DNA from: JACVRW01 sp963803085
GTDB lineage: Bacteria > Actinomycetota > Thermoleophilia > Solirubrobacterales > Thermoleophilaceae
NCBI GenBank assembly: GCA_963803085.1
Contig: CAWDLE010000037.1
Coordinates: 124,001 to 188,000 of the forward strand
DNA length: 64,000 bases
Direction of reading: 5' to 3'
The first letter of the stretch is position 1; the number at the start of each line of letters is the position of its first letter. Position numbers and translations under genes: made by a program. Shown here piece by piece: positions 8,917-17,445 of the stretch. The notes below the pieces were generated by a model that worked only from the letters and a program-made list of their open reading frames with translations, did no database searches and was not told where the DNA came from.

Positions 8917-9032
8917 CTAGGCGAGCGCCTTTGTCTTGATCGCGTCGAACTCGGTGCAGGCGGCCTGAGACTGCTGAACACAAGCATGGTCCGGAGAACG
9001 TCGAGGAACGGATAGTCGGCCGCTACCACCAT
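8917..9032 (-). pseudogene. Remnant of a PLDc_N/SHOCT-type small membrane protein
   Basis: A good ribosome site (AGAGGGAG) precedes ATG at 9032, which begins MVVAADYPFLDVLRTMLVF. This closely matches the N-terminus of a widespread actinobacterial membrane protein of about 130 residues. The next pieces are in another frame: VQQSQAA, then TEFDAIKTKALA and a stop at 8917, the usual end of the SHOCT domain in the same protein. The whole membrane hairpin and linker are missing, and 116 bases is not a multiple of three. The family match is from memory of its sequence pattern. This is best read as a gene collapsed by internal deletions. Confidence 0.6.
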
Positions 9033-9206
9033 GTCGTTTGTCTCCCTCTTGCCGCGTCTGGTTGCCGGGCTGGCTCTCGGAACGTCGGCCTGTGCCTCGG
9101 GCCGCGTCGATCATCCGTGGTTGGCGAGGGGCACGCAAGGTGGCCCGCACGTCGATCACGAGGGGTGACCGCTCCCGTGCTGGTATCGCCGAGTGGCCCG
9201 TGCTTG

Positions 9207-10655
9207 TTAGACGCCACGCTCGACTTCGATGCGGTGCTCGTCCACGCCTTTGGTGAAGGCCGCGTAGTCGGCGTCGTTCTGGTCGGCGTATGCCACGGCG
9301 AAGCGTTCGAGTGCACGCTCGAACGTGTCGTCGTCGCCCAGGTAGCCGGTGATCTTCGCCGCGTCGCCGGTGCGCGCGTGCGCGCGTGCCAGCGTGGTAG
9401 CGCAGAGCTCGCCGTAGAGCGACAGCCTCGCCGGCGTCAACATCTCGATCGCGGCTGAGCCCTTCATGTCGCGCAACTGGCGGACATAGAACTCGTGCTG
9501 GCGCTCACCGGTCCCGGTTACCCATCCCAAAAATGCGTCGCTTGCGGCCTGCATGAGCCGTTGGCCGTGCACCACGCGCTCGCCCTGGTGGTCATACTCG
9601 CTGGCGCCCGCATACGGGGCGAGCACCGAAGTGTTCGCCTCCTTAATCTGCAGGAACAGGGGATCGTCCTCGAGGTCGCCCATCAGCAGGATCATCATCG
9701 CCTCGTTCCCGACCGAGCCGATGCCCGTGACCTTGCGTGCGAAATCCTCGTAGTGGTAGTGGTCGAGCACGACGCGCCGATCGGGGCTCAGCGAGCGCGC
9801 ATAGTCGGCGAGTCCCTGGCGGACGACCTGCTCGAATTCGTCGGACATCGTCTCGGGCGGACGCACGATCGCGGGTGGCCGCTGCTTGATCCGGTAGCCG
9901 CCGTCGACCCGCTGCGCGAGCTTCGAGAGTGAGCCAAGGCTCGTCCGCGTCTGCGCCTTCCCCAGCGCCTTCTGAAGGGACTTGGTCACGGCCTTGTCCA
10001 CGGTCGGAGCGAGATCGGCAATCAGCTTGTCGGCGTCAAACCGCGTGTACCAGACATCCAGGAAACGCATCCGCGATGCCGTGGCCATCGCCCGCCGATA
10101 GGCCGCGGCGGCAGCACGCGCCGCCGCCCGTTGCTCCTTGCGACGGTGGCCGTTGTCACGGGCGGCGACGACGACACTCGCCACAAGGCGCTTGACGTCC
10201 CACTCAAACGGCGCCGGCAGCGTCTCATCAAAGTCGTTGAGATCGAACACAACACGGCGATCCGGCGCCGCGAACAGTCCGAAGTTCGAAAGGTGCGCAT
10301 CGCCGCAGCACTGGACACGCAACCCCGTCGTCGGACTGCGCGACAGATCGCACGCCATGATCGCCGCGCTCCCGCGATAGAACGTGAACGGCGAGACGAT
10401 CATCCGCCCGTGCCGGATCGGCACGAGCTCGGGCACACGCGTCGCGTTCTGCTTCTCAAGGATGCCGACCGGGTCTGCACGGCTATCGGGCGTCGCCCAC
10501 TCGCCGTGCGCCTCCAGCGGCACCGACTCGCGCTCGACGCGCCCCTCGGCCAAGCGCTCCTCAATCGCCTTCGGAAGGTCAAGCACGCCGCGACGCCGAT
10601 TCCTGTTGCGCTCGGCTGTCTTAGCCTTTTTGCCCTTCGCTGCCGCGTTCGCCAC
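9207..10655 (-). CDS. DUF2252 family protein
   Basis: 482 residues, GTG start. The N-terminus is Lys/Arg-rich. The DUF2252 core is clear: LVPIRHGRMIVSPFTFYRG (about 77-95), LRVQCCGDAHLSNFGLF, FDLNDFDETLPAPFEWDVKR, and later VGNEAMMILLMG and HGQRLMQAASDAFLGW. The family has a protein-kinase-like/aminoglycoside phosphotransferase-like fold. GDAHLSNFG and DLNDFDE sit where kinases keep their catalytic loop and metal-binding Asp, but no substrate is established. It lies 293 bases upstream of the MFS gene on the same strand; between them is only the decayed SHOCT remnant. Confidence 0.88.
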   Translation of the reverse strand: MANAAAKGKKAKTAERNRNRRRGVLDLPKAIEERLAEGRVERESVPLEAHGEWATPDSRADPVGILEKQNATRVPELVPIRHGRMIVSPFTFYRGSAAIMACDLSRSPTTGLRVQCCGDAHLSNFGLFAAPDRRVVFDLNDFDETLPAPFEWDVKRLVASVVVAARDNGHRRKEQRAAARAAAAAYRRAMATASRMRFLDVWYTRFDADKLIADLAPTVDKAVTKSLQKALGKAQTRTSLGSLSKLAQRVDGGYRIKQRPPAIVRPPETMSDEFEQVVRQGLADYARSLSPDRRVVLDHYHYEDFARKVTGIGSVGNEAMMILLMGDLEDDPLFLQIKEANTSVLAPYAGASEYDHQGERVVHGQRLMQAASDAFLGWVTGTGERQHEFYVRQLRDMKGSAAIEMLTPARLSLYGELCATTLARAHARTGDAAKITGYLGDDDTFERALERFAVAYADQNDADYAAFTKGVDEHRIEVERGV

Positions 10656-10720
10656 GTGGCCACGCTACCGGCTCCTACGAGATCGAGAAGTCGATCTGAT
10701 CTAGCGCCGCCCCGATTCAG

Positions 10721-10794
<74 letters not shown>

Positions 10795-10819
10795 TCGCCG
10801 CCAGACGATAGTGCCGGGG

Positions 10820-12016
10820 TCAGGCGGGTGCGAGCGCCTGCTCCCGCTCGAGGCGGGGGTGGTGGAGGTCGGCCGACTCCACGAGGCCGTCCACCATCTC
10901 CTCGATGTCGGCCGTGCGCTCGATGCGCCGCAGGTCGTCGGTCTGGCCGCGCGTCACGGCGAGCTTGGACGAAAAGAGCTGGCAGCAGTCCTCGTCGGGG
11001 AGGATGGAGATCTCGTAGGTGCCGAGTTGCTTCGCGATCTCCACGATCTCGGACTTGTCGCGGTCGATAAGGGGGCGCAGGAGCGGCAGCTCGGCGGCAT
11101 CCTCCACGAGCGTGAGATTCGGCAGCGTCTGCGACGCCACTTGGCCCAGCGAGTCGCCCGTCACGAGCGCCTCGGCGCCCTGCCGCCGGCCCAGCTCGGA
11201 CGCCACCTTCACCATCAGCCGGCGCTGCGACAACACCTGGAGCCGCCCTGCGCCGGCGGTGGCGAGTCGGCGCTGGGCAGCGCCGAACGACACCACGAAC
11301 AGGCGCGAGTCGCCCTGGAAGCGGTCGAGTCGTCCGGCGAGCGCGTACGCCTTGTACACCGACTCGGGGCCCGTGAACGGCTGGCCGCTGAAGTGGACGA
11401 AGTCGCAGCGCAGGCCGCGCTTCATCATCCGATACGCCGCCACCGGCGAGTCGAGGCCGCCCGAGAGGAGGACGAGCGCCCGCCCGCTCGATCCCACCGG
11501 GAGCCCGCCCGCACCGCGCAGGCGGTCGGCGGACACGAGGAGCTCCTTGGAGTCCACCTCCACATGCGCCACGAGGTCGGGATTCGACAGATCCACGTCC
11601 AGGCCGAGCCGCACCCGGACCGCGTCGCCGATCACCCTCGAGAGATCCATCGAACGCAGCGGGAAGCGCTTGTCGCGCCGGCTGGAGCGGATCGCGAAGG
11701 TGCGGCCGGGGCGGCCCCGGAGAAGCGCGACGGCCGCGTCGGCGCCCGCGGCGGCGTCGCGCTCGCAGCGAAGCGCAGGCTGGACCACGCTCACACCCGG
11801 AAGCGCGAGGCAGCGCTCGACGAGCGCGTCCTCCGGCACGTCGCCGGTCACGATCAGCACGCCGCCGCGGTGCCGCACCTCGAGCGGGCCGAGGTCGGAC
11901 GTGAGCCGGCGCAGGTTGCGCTCGAGTGCGTTCACGAACAGGGGCCGGTTGCGCCCCTTGAGCGCAAGCTCACCGAATTTGAGCAGCACGCAGCGCTCTC
12001 CGCGAACCGTCTCCAT
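10820..12016 (-). CDS. thiI: tRNA 4-thiouridine synthase / sulfurtransferase ThiI
   Basis: 398 residues. The ATG at 12016 (METVRGERCVLLKFGELALKGRN region) matches the usual ThiI N-terminus; the longer frame would read back into an intergenic repeat. Domains: ferredoxin-like N-terminus and THUMP (about 1-165), then a PP-loop ATP pyrophosphatase with LVLLSGGLDSPVAAY (about 182-196). ThiI adenylates U8 of tRNA and inserts sulfur; it also supplies sulfur for thiamine in some species. There is no C-terminal rhodanese domain, so sulfur must come from a partner. A Cys pair is present in DEDCCQLF (about 345-352), near the position of the conserved active Cys. Confidence 0.92.
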   Translation of the reverse strand: METVRGERCVLLKFGELALKGRNRPLFVNALERNLRRLTSDLGPLEVRHRGGVLIVTGDVPEDALVERCLALPGVSVVQPALRCERDAAAGADAAVALLRGRPGRTFAIRSSRRDKRFPLRSMDLSRVIGDAVRVRLGLDVDLSNPDLVAHVEVDSKELLVSADRLRGAGGLPVGSSGRALVLLSGGLDSPVAAYRMMKRGLRCDFVHFSGQPFTGPESVYKAYALAGRLDRFQGDSRLFVVSFGAAQRRLATAGAGRLQVLSQRRLMVKVASELGRRQGAEALVTGDSLGQVASQTLPNLTLVEDAAELPLLRPLIDRDKSEIVEIAKQLGTYEISILPDEDCCQLFSSKLAVTRGQTDDLRRIERTADIEEMVDGLVESADLHHPRLEREQALAPA

Positions 12017-12029
12017 TGCAGGAGAAGTT

Positions 12030-12117
12030 ACTCGGTCGTTAGGCAAGCACCGGGCGTTGCCCGGTGCGCAGCTACTCGGTCGTTGGGCAAGCACCGGGCG
12101 TTGCCCGGTGCGCAGCT
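12030..12117. repeat. Two tandem 44-bp copies of a palindromic element
   Basis: Copies at 12030-12073 and 12074-12117 differ at one base. Each begins ACTCGGTCGTT and carries a perfect hairpin, GCACCGGGC-GTT-GCCCGGTGC. The second copy covers the stop codon of the gene ending at 12116. A related hairpin with the same flanks lies at 31757. Confidence 0.85.
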
Positions 12118-12676
12118 ACTCGTCCTCGTAGAGGGATTCGCGGGCAAGCTCTGCCCCGCGGGCGCCGAACAGCGCGACCTCGACGTAGTCGCCCGTATAG
12201 GCGTCGAGCGAAACCAGCGTGAAGCGGTCGTCCACGAGCGTGCACTGGTCCGTCGTGGTTGGCCCGAGCTCGGTGGTGGCCGCCACCCCGTTCGCCACGA
12301 GCGCCACGCCCCAGACGAGCGTGATCACCCCGCGCCGGCCCTCGGTACCGCGCCAGACTCCGATCTCACTGTCAGAGAGGTCGAGCGTCCAATCGGGGTT
12401 CTCGGCCGCGGTCTCCTCGGTGAAGTCGGTCGCTGCGTTGAAATTGGTGGCCTGGGCGCCCTCATGCTCACGCGTATAGGAGACGTAGCCGAAGACCTCG
12501 CCGCCACCCTCCGCTGGAGCCGTGGCGGGCACGTACGTGCGGCCAGCCCAGGTGCGGTCCGGGAACCAGCTGATGTCGCCGATGCCAGTTTCCGCGACGG
12601 CTTCGAACTGCTCGCCGAGCGCCTCGCCCCAGCGGCCGTAGGGCAGGGGCTCCTGCGGCGGCTCGGCGGCGAACAT
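12116..12676 (-). CDS. Hypothetical protein
   Basis: 186 residues using ATG 12676 (MFAAEPPQEPLPYGRWGEAL); the longer frame back to 12769 gives an Arg/Pro-rich stretch that does not look like protein and overlaps galT. It is acidic, with no signal peptide or membrane segment. The middle and C-terminus (IGVWRGTEGRRGVITLVWGVALVANG, DYVEVALFGARGAEL) suggest a beta-rich fold. No family was recognised. It lies 40 bases after galT on the same strand and about 100 bases before thiI, so it may belong to the tlpA-GNAT-galT operon. Confidence 0.7.
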   Translation of the reverse strand: MFAAEPPQEPLPYGRWGEALGEQFEAVAETGIGDISWFPDRTWAGRTYVPATAPAEGGGEVFGYVSYTREHEGAQATNFNAATDFTEETAAENPDWTLDLSDSEIGVWRGTEGRRGVITLVWGVALVANGVAATTELGPTTTDQCTLVDDRFTLVSLDAYTGDYVEVALFGARGAELARESLYEDE

Positions 12677-12716
12677 CGGGACCTGTCTCGGAACTGGGGG
12701 CACGGGCGGCGGGAAG

Positions 12717-13703
12717 CTACACGTTCGCGTCGCGCAGGCGCTGAGCCGCGTCCTCTGGAGCGAGAACATTAAGGTGCACGCCGGTGCCGAGCTCGAGCCC
12801 GGCGAGCTGTGCCAGCCGGGGCATGATCTCGATGCGCCAGCAGAAGCTCGCCGCGTCGCGGGGCGCCGTGCGCACCCACATGTTCAGCGGTGGCAGCGTG
12901 CCGAGCGTGACACGCAGCCGGTTGAGCACCTGGTGGAGCAGCCGCCCGCCGAGTGGCCCGTCGTCGGAGAAACGTGCCACCGGTGTGCGTGGCGCGAGGA
13001 TCAGGTGGAACGGCACACGTGCGGCGAACGGGGCGAGTGCCACGGCCTCCTCGTCGATCGCCACGATGCGCTCGCGGCGGCGCACCTCCTCCTGCACGAG
13101 ATCCTCGAGCAGGTTGCGGCCCTGGGTGCGGTCCGAGTACGCGGTGAACCGCTCGCGCTCGCGCGCCACCGCGGCCGGCACGAAGGGGAGCGCGTAGAGC
13201 TGCGCGTGCGTGTGCGGCAGCGAGGCACCAGCCTCCTTGCCCTCGTTCACGATCACGTGGACGTAGCTGGCGTCGTCGTGAACGCGCATCCGCTCACGCC
13301 ACACAGACATCGCCGTGTCCACCTGGTCGGGCTCGAGCTCGGCCAGCGAGGTCACCGGGTCGGGGGCGTTGATCACGACCTCGTGCGCGCCGGTGGCGGG
13401 GCGGCTTGCGAACAGGTCGGGCTCACCGCGCCCGGAGGCGAGCGGATCGGTTCCCGCGCCATCGCCGTCTTCCGACAGCGCGGGGTACAGGTTCGGCACC
13501 ACTCGCACCTTCCAGTCGCCGTTCTCGCGGAGCGCGTACAGCTCGGGCGGCGTCCGGTCCTCGTGCCCGGCCGCGAACGGATCGCTCTCGGGATCGATCG
13601 GCTCGCGAGGCGCCACGTCGAGGAACGCCCCGGGACGCGAGCCACGCTCGCCGGCGACGATCACCCGGAGACCTGTGAGCGGGTCGATCCTCAGTTCAGG
13701 CAA
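12717..13703 (-). CDS. galT: Galactose-1-phosphate uridylyltransferase-like protein (HIT superfamily)
   Basis: 328 residues from a TTG start at 13703 (LPELRIDPLTGLRVIVAGER), chosen because homology begins here; the start overlaps the end of the GNAT gene by 8 bases. The enzyme swaps UMP between UDP-glucose and galactose 1-phosphate (Leloir pathway). Family blocks are visible: VRVVPNLYPAL, GAHEVVINAPD, VNEGKEAGASLPHTHAQLYA, where HTHAQ stands for the usual HPHxQ catalytic motif, and VPFHLILAPR. The N-terminal CPFC zinc pair of many GalT proteins is absent, as in other actinobacterial forms. It could act on another sugar phosphate. Confidence 0.82.
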   Translation of the reverse strand: MPELRIDPLTGLRVIVAGERGSRPGAFLDVAPREPIDPESDPFAAGHEDRTPPELYALRENGDWKVRVVPNLYPALSEDGDGAGTDPLASGRGEPDLFASRPATGAHEVVINAPDPVTSLAELEPDQVDTAMSVWRERMRVHDDASYVHVIVNEGKEAGASLPHTHAQLYALPFVPAAVARERERFTAYSDRTQGRNLLEDLVQEEVRRRERIVAIDEEAVALAPFAARVPFHLILAPRTPVARFSDDGPLGGRLLHQVLNRLRVTLGTLPPLNMWVRTAPRDAASFCWRIEIMPRLAQLAGLELGTGVHLNVLAPEDAAQRLRDANV

Positions 13704-14121
13704 GGCGCTTCTCCATCGCCACGTGCTCGATGCCCTCCTCGACGAAGGTCGGTCCGTACGGCTCGTACCCGGCGCGCTCGTACAGCGAAAGCGCGTACGT
13801 CTGCGCATGCAGCGCGATCGAGTCCGAACCGGCGTCGGAGGCGATCCGGTCCGCCTCGCGCAGGATCTCGGCCGCAATGCCGTCGCCGCGGCGGTCACGT
13901 TCCACCGCGAGCCGGCCGAGCCGGGCCACCTGGCCGCGGAAGAGCAGGCGGCAGGTGCCGATCACGACCCCGTCGTCCACGGCCACTATGTGCGTGGCCT
14001 CCGGGTCGCGCCCGTCCTGGTCAGCCTCGAACGACACGCCCTGCTCGCCGCAGAAGATGCGTTCCCGCAGCGCGAGCGCCGCGGTCAGCTCGGACTCCGT
14101 GCGTGCCTCGCGGACCTCCAC
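13696..14121 (-). CDS. GNAT family N-acetyltransferase
   Basis: 141 residues, GTG start. Acetyl-CoA-dependent transferase fold: VFAxEQGV-type start (LRERIFCGEQGVSFEADQDG, about 17-36), then VGxxR-like VIGTCRLLFRGQVARLGRLAVERDRRGDGIAAE. This last block covers beta-4 and the R/Q-x-x-G-x-G/A acetyl-CoA loop (RRGDGIA). The C-terminus, LYERAGYEPYGPTFVEEGIEHVAME, is typical of the ElaA/YjcF-like subgroup. The substrate is unknown. It sits between tlpA (2-base gap) and galT (8-base overlap). Confidence 0.88.
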   Translation of the reverse strand: MEVREARTESELTAALALRERIFCGEQGVSFEADQDGRDPEATHIVAVDDGVVIGTCRLLFRGQVARLGRLAVERDRRGDGIAAEILREADRIASDAGSDSIALHAQTYALSLYERAGYEPYGPTFVEEGIEHVAMEKRLA

Positions 14122-14123
14122 CG

Positions 14124-14597
14124 TCAGCGGGCGTAACGCTCGATGTCCTCCGCCAGATCATCCTCGCTCGAGTACCCGCCCTGGTGCACGAACGCGAGCT
14201 CGCCCTTCGAGTCGTAGAACGCCGTGCTGGGGAAGGCCTGGACAGCGTTGAACGCCGCCGCGATCTCCAGCCTCGGGTCGTCGAAATGGCGGAACGGGAC
14301 CGGCTCCTCCTTGAGGAAGTCCTCGGCATCGGAGCGGCTGTCATTCGAGTTCACGCCGATGAACGTGACCTCGCCCTTGCGCTTGTTCGCCTGGTCCCGG
14401 AGGAACGGGAACTCGAGACGGCACGGGCCGCACCACGACGCCCACTTGTTCACCACGACCGGAGTGCCGCGTTCCTTCTGGATGCGCGCCTCGAACGCAT
14501 CCCGGCCGCCCTTGTAGAAGTTCGCGGTCGCGGGGCCGCTGTCGGAGCTGCATCCGACGAGCGCTATGAGCACGAGTAGCGGAGCGAACCGACGCAC
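14124..14597 (-). CDS. Thioredoxin-like lipoprotein (TlpA/ResA type)
   Basis: 157 residues, ATG start. A lipobox (LVLIALVGCSSDSG, Cys at 16) predicts a membrane-anchored, exported protein. The thioredoxin fold has the active site WASWCGPCRLEFPFL (Cys pair about 55 and 58) and the cis-Pro region FPSTAFYDSKGEL. Such proteins reduce disulfides outside the membrane, for example in cytochrome c apoproteins. A ccm operon lies about 3 kb away but on a separate unit, so the link is only suggestive. It is the first gene of the tlpA-GNAT-galT unit. Confidence 0.88.
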   Translation of the reverse strand: MRRFAPLLVLIALVGCSSDSGPATANFYKGGRDAFEARIQKERGTPVVVNKWASWCGPCRLEFPFLRDQANKRKGEVTFIGVNSNDSRSDAEDFLKEEPVPFRHFDDPRLEIAAAFNAVQAFPSTAFYDSKGELAFVHQGGYSSEDDLAEDIERYAR

Positions 14598-14820
14598 GCC
14601 GGGAAGGATGGCAGAGGGCGCGCGGCCCGCGGCCGGGGGCGGGCGGCCCCATTTTGATCGTCCGTGTGCTTCAATAGGTTTACGCCAAGCGTCCCCTCAA
14701 GGACCTGGCCCGTTGCCGCGCGGGACTCACTTAAGCGGCAGCGGCGCACGACGGGCGTTCCCCGCTGACTCCGGAACGAGCGGCTCGGCACGCCTTCCCC
14801 TTACTGAGAACCGCCTTACC

Positions 14821-17445
14821 GTGGCTGAAAGAAGCTCCGTGGCCGAAGCCTCGCCGGTGTCCGGCGAAGAACTGAAGCGCGCCGAGGAATTCGCGCGTGA
14901 ACCTTTCGTACTCGAAGGAGAGGACCCCTCCACCGCGCTTGCGGAGGACGGCGCGCGCCGAGTGGCGCTCAACGCCGCGCTGAAGGAGATCGACGAGGGG
15001 CGCAGCGAGCCCTCCGTCGAGTGGCGACGCGATTACTCGCTGATCCTCGGGCTTGAGCGGCTGCTCTCCGAGGACGAGCCGCATCTCGTGGACGGCACGA
15101 CGCTGTCCGCTCACCAGGTCGATGCCCTCTCCGGCACACTGATCGCGCTCGAGTCCGAGCTCCTGATCGGCCGCCCCGGGAACGGCAACGGCAAGTCCGC
15201 CTCCGAGGAGCTCCACTCCGGCGAGGTGGAGATCGAGGGCGACGAGCTGCCCGACGAGGAGCCGCTCGACTGGGATCCGGCCGAGGAGGCCGAGGAGGAG
15301 GCCGCGGCCGATGCCCAGGAGGAGGACTCGGGCGCGGCCCGTCGCTTCTGGTTCGAGCACGCCACCGGCGCCGGCAAGACCGTCGCCGCGCTCGGCTTTG
15401 TGGAGGCCTCGCGCACCGGCGGCATCCTGATCCTCACGCACCGGCGCAACCTCGTGGACCAGTTCCTCGGGGAGCTGCGCGACCGCGGCTACAAGAAGCG
15501 CATCTCGGGTCCGCTGCTCAAGGACAGCAACGGCGAGCCGCCGGCCGGCGGCCCGGTCACGGTCGAGACCTACCAGTGGTTCGTCCGCAACGCGGGCAAG
15601 GTCTCCGACGCGTACACCGTCGTGATCTGCGACGAGGCCCACACGGCCCTCGGCGAGAAGACGAGCGCCTCGATCCGCCAGTGGCTCGGCCCGGTGTTCG
15701 TGGGGATGACCGCCACCGGCGCGCTGATCGCGCGCCACGTGACGGACCTGTTCCCCACGCAGACGTCGCGCTTCGACCTCGCTCAGGCAGCGCGGCGCGG
15801 AGTGATCGCGCCGCTGCGCTCGGTGCGGATCCCGCCCGGCGTGGGCGTCCGCTCGATCGCGAACGTGCCGCTGCGGCGCGGCGAGGTGGACCAGGACTTC
15901 GACCAGGAGCAGCTGGCCGAGCTGCTCGACCAGACGCCGTTCAACCTCGCGGTGGCCGACCTCTACAAGACCCGCTTCAAGGACGTGCCCGGCGTCGTGT
16001 ACTCCGCGGGCGTGAAGCACGCGCACAACGTGGCTAAGGCCTTTCAGGAGGCCGGCATGAAGGCGAAGGCCGTGTCCGGCGAGACGCCCAAGCGCGAGCT
16101 CACCCGCATCCTCGCCGCCTACGAGCGCGGCGAGATCGACGTGCTCGTGAACGCGCAGCTCCTGGCCGAAGGCTGGAACTCACCGCGCGCCACCGTGTGC
16201 ATGCACCTGGCGCCAACGGCGTCGAAGCGCATCTACCAACAGCGCGTGGGGCGCGTGACGCGCCGCAACCCGGGCAAGGAGTCCGGCATCGTGGTGGACT
16301 TCGTCCACCCGGCCACGCCGAACGACGATCCGGTGGTGACGCTGCACTCGCTGCTCGACCGCGACGTGTACCGCGGCGGCGCCATCGTGGTCGGCCCGGT
16401 GCGCCGCGGCCGCGGCCGCCGGCTGCGTGTGGAGCGCCGGGTGGTGCCGGTCACAGCAGACCAGGAGCGGCGCGCGCAGGTGTTCGAGCGCGAGCTGTGG
16501 CGCATAGCCGTGGAGCACTTGAGCTGGGGCGAGCAGCAGGCGTGGGCGATGCTCGCCGGGGCGCGCGTGGCCTCGAACAACTGGCGCCGCGCGAAGGCGA
16601 TGCTGCACTTCGACCAGACCGGCGAGCTGCGCCGCATTTTCCTCATCACGTGCCTGCGCCGTAACCGCAACACGCAGCTGCGCCTACGGGCGCTCGGCGA
16701 GGTGGGCAACCTGCGCGACGCGGAGGCGTTCGACGACGCCGTGGAGATCGTGGGCGGATGGTCGCGCGACGAGCGCCGCGAGGGCGTGAAGGTGCTGCTT
16801 CAGGCGCTCACCGAGCGGCAGATCGGGCGCCGTGAGCAGGCGGCCCGCTGGCTCTGGCATCTCGCCGAGTACTCGCGCGAGGTGCACGAGGAGTACGCCG
16901 TGCAGCGCTGGCCCGAGACGAAGCGCCTGCTCGGCCTGCTCGTGAACTCGGCCGGCGCGGCGCACGCGCGCAACGCGCGGCGGCTGGTGCAGGCCGCGCG
17001 GAAGCAGGACAGGCGACTGTCGGCCGCGCTGCTCGCGGCGGCCCTCGCGCACACGCCCGAGGCCCAGCAGGTGCTGGACGGCGCGCGCATGCGGATGGCG
17101 CGCAAGCCCAGCGCGCTCGCACGCGAGCTGCTCCGCAACTTCCCGAAGGGCAAGCGTCGCCGCGGCGGCCGCCGCCGCAAGAAGAAGGGCGCTGGCGAGG
17201 TGGAGGGCACGACGGACGTCAGCGTGACGCAGAACGAGGCGTTGGACAGCGACAACGAGGGCGGCGGCGAGGAGACCAAGACTCCGAAGCCGCGCCGCAA
17301 GCGCTCACGCCGCCGGCGCCCGGCCGGCGACCGCCCCAGCGGTGACCGCACGCCAACCGACGACGGCGGCAAAGAAGACGCCGACGCGGGTGGGGATGGC
17401 GGCTCCGACGGCGCATCCGACACCGACGAGCGCGACGCCGCCTAG
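14821..17445 (+). CDS. Superfamily II DEAD/DEAH-box helicase with acidic insert and basic tail
   Basis: 874 residues from GTG 14821. Earlier in-frame starts, back to 14566, translate to Pro/Gly/Arg-rich sequence overlapping the tlpA start, so they are rejected. The order is an N-terminal region with an acidic stretch before the motor (EEAEEEAAADAQEED, about 155-170), Walker A HATGAGKT (about 180), DEAH in VVICDEAHTAL (about 271), motif III MTATGA, and a second RecA domain ending in QQRVGRVTRR (about 473-482). The remaining 390 residues are helix-rich, followed by a Lys/Arg-rich and then acidic low-complexity tail. The motor resembles helicases of the restriction/RAD25 type. No nuclease or methylase motif is seen; a nucleic-acid remodelling role is likely but unspecified. 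Confidence 0.82.
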   Translation: MAERSSVAEASPVSGEELKRAEEFAREPFVLEGEDPSTALAEDGARRVALNAALKEIDEGRSEPSVEWRRDYSLILGLERLLSEDEPHLVDGTTLSAHQVDALSGTLIALESELLIGRPGNGNGKSASEELHSGEVEIEGDELPDEEPLDWDPAEEAEEEAAADAQEEDSGAARRFWFEHATGAGKTVAALGFVEASRTGGILILTHRRNLVDQFLGELRDRGYKKRISGPLLKDSNGEPPAGGPVTVETYQWFVRNAGKVSDAYTVVICDEAHTALGEKTSASIRQWLGPVFVGMTATGALIARHVTDLFPTQTSRFDLAQAARRGVIAPLRSVRIPPGVGVRSIANVPLRRGEVDQDFDQEQLAELLDQTPFNLAVADLYKTRFKDVPGVVYSAGVKHAHNVAKAFQEAGMKAKAVSGETPKRELTRILAAYERGEIDVLVNAQLLAEGWNSPRATVCMHLAPTASKRIYQQRVGRVTRRNPGKESGIVVDFVHPATPNDDPVVTLHSLLDRDVYRGGAIVVGPVRRGRGRRLRVERRVVPVTADQERRAQVFERELWRIAVEHLSWGEQQAWAMLAGARVASNNWRRAKAMLHFDQTGELRRIFLITCLRRNRNTQLRLRALGEVGNLRDAEAFDDAVEIVGGWSRDERREGVKVLLQALTERQIGRREQAARWLWHLAEYSREVHEEYAVQRWPETKRLLGLLVNSAGAAHARNARRLVQAARKQDRRLSAALLAAALAHTPEAQQVLDGARMRMARKPSALARELLRNFPKGKRRRGGRRRKKKGAGEVEGTTDVSVTQNEALDSDNEGGGEETKTPKPRRKRSRRRRPAGDRPSGDRTPTDDGGKEDADAGGDGGSDGASDTDERDAA

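Noticed and set aside
8917..9159. 80-residue minus-strand frame as a gene
   Set aside because: Only the last residues look like a known protein; the N-terminal part is in the wrong frame relative to the real start at 9032. It is better explained as a decayed gene.
10811..12772. Long plus-strand open frame opposite thiI
   Set aside because: It is His/Arg/Ala-rich with no motif, and it covers thiI and the next gene, which have clear family motifs on the other strand. It is a GC-rich shadow frame.
12774..14579. Long plus-strand open frame opposite galT, GNAT and tlpA
   Set aside because: It spans three recognisable minus-strand genes and has shadow-like composition.
14566..14820. N-terminal extension of the helicase
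   Set aside because: It translates to Pro/Gly/Arg-rich sequence and overlaps the 5' end of the divergent tlpA gene; GTG 14821 is more likely.
14598..14820. Small RNA or extra gene between tlpA and the helicase
   Set aside because: No convincing open frame, hairpin set or promoter pair was found in these 223 bases; it is probably just the divergent promoter region.
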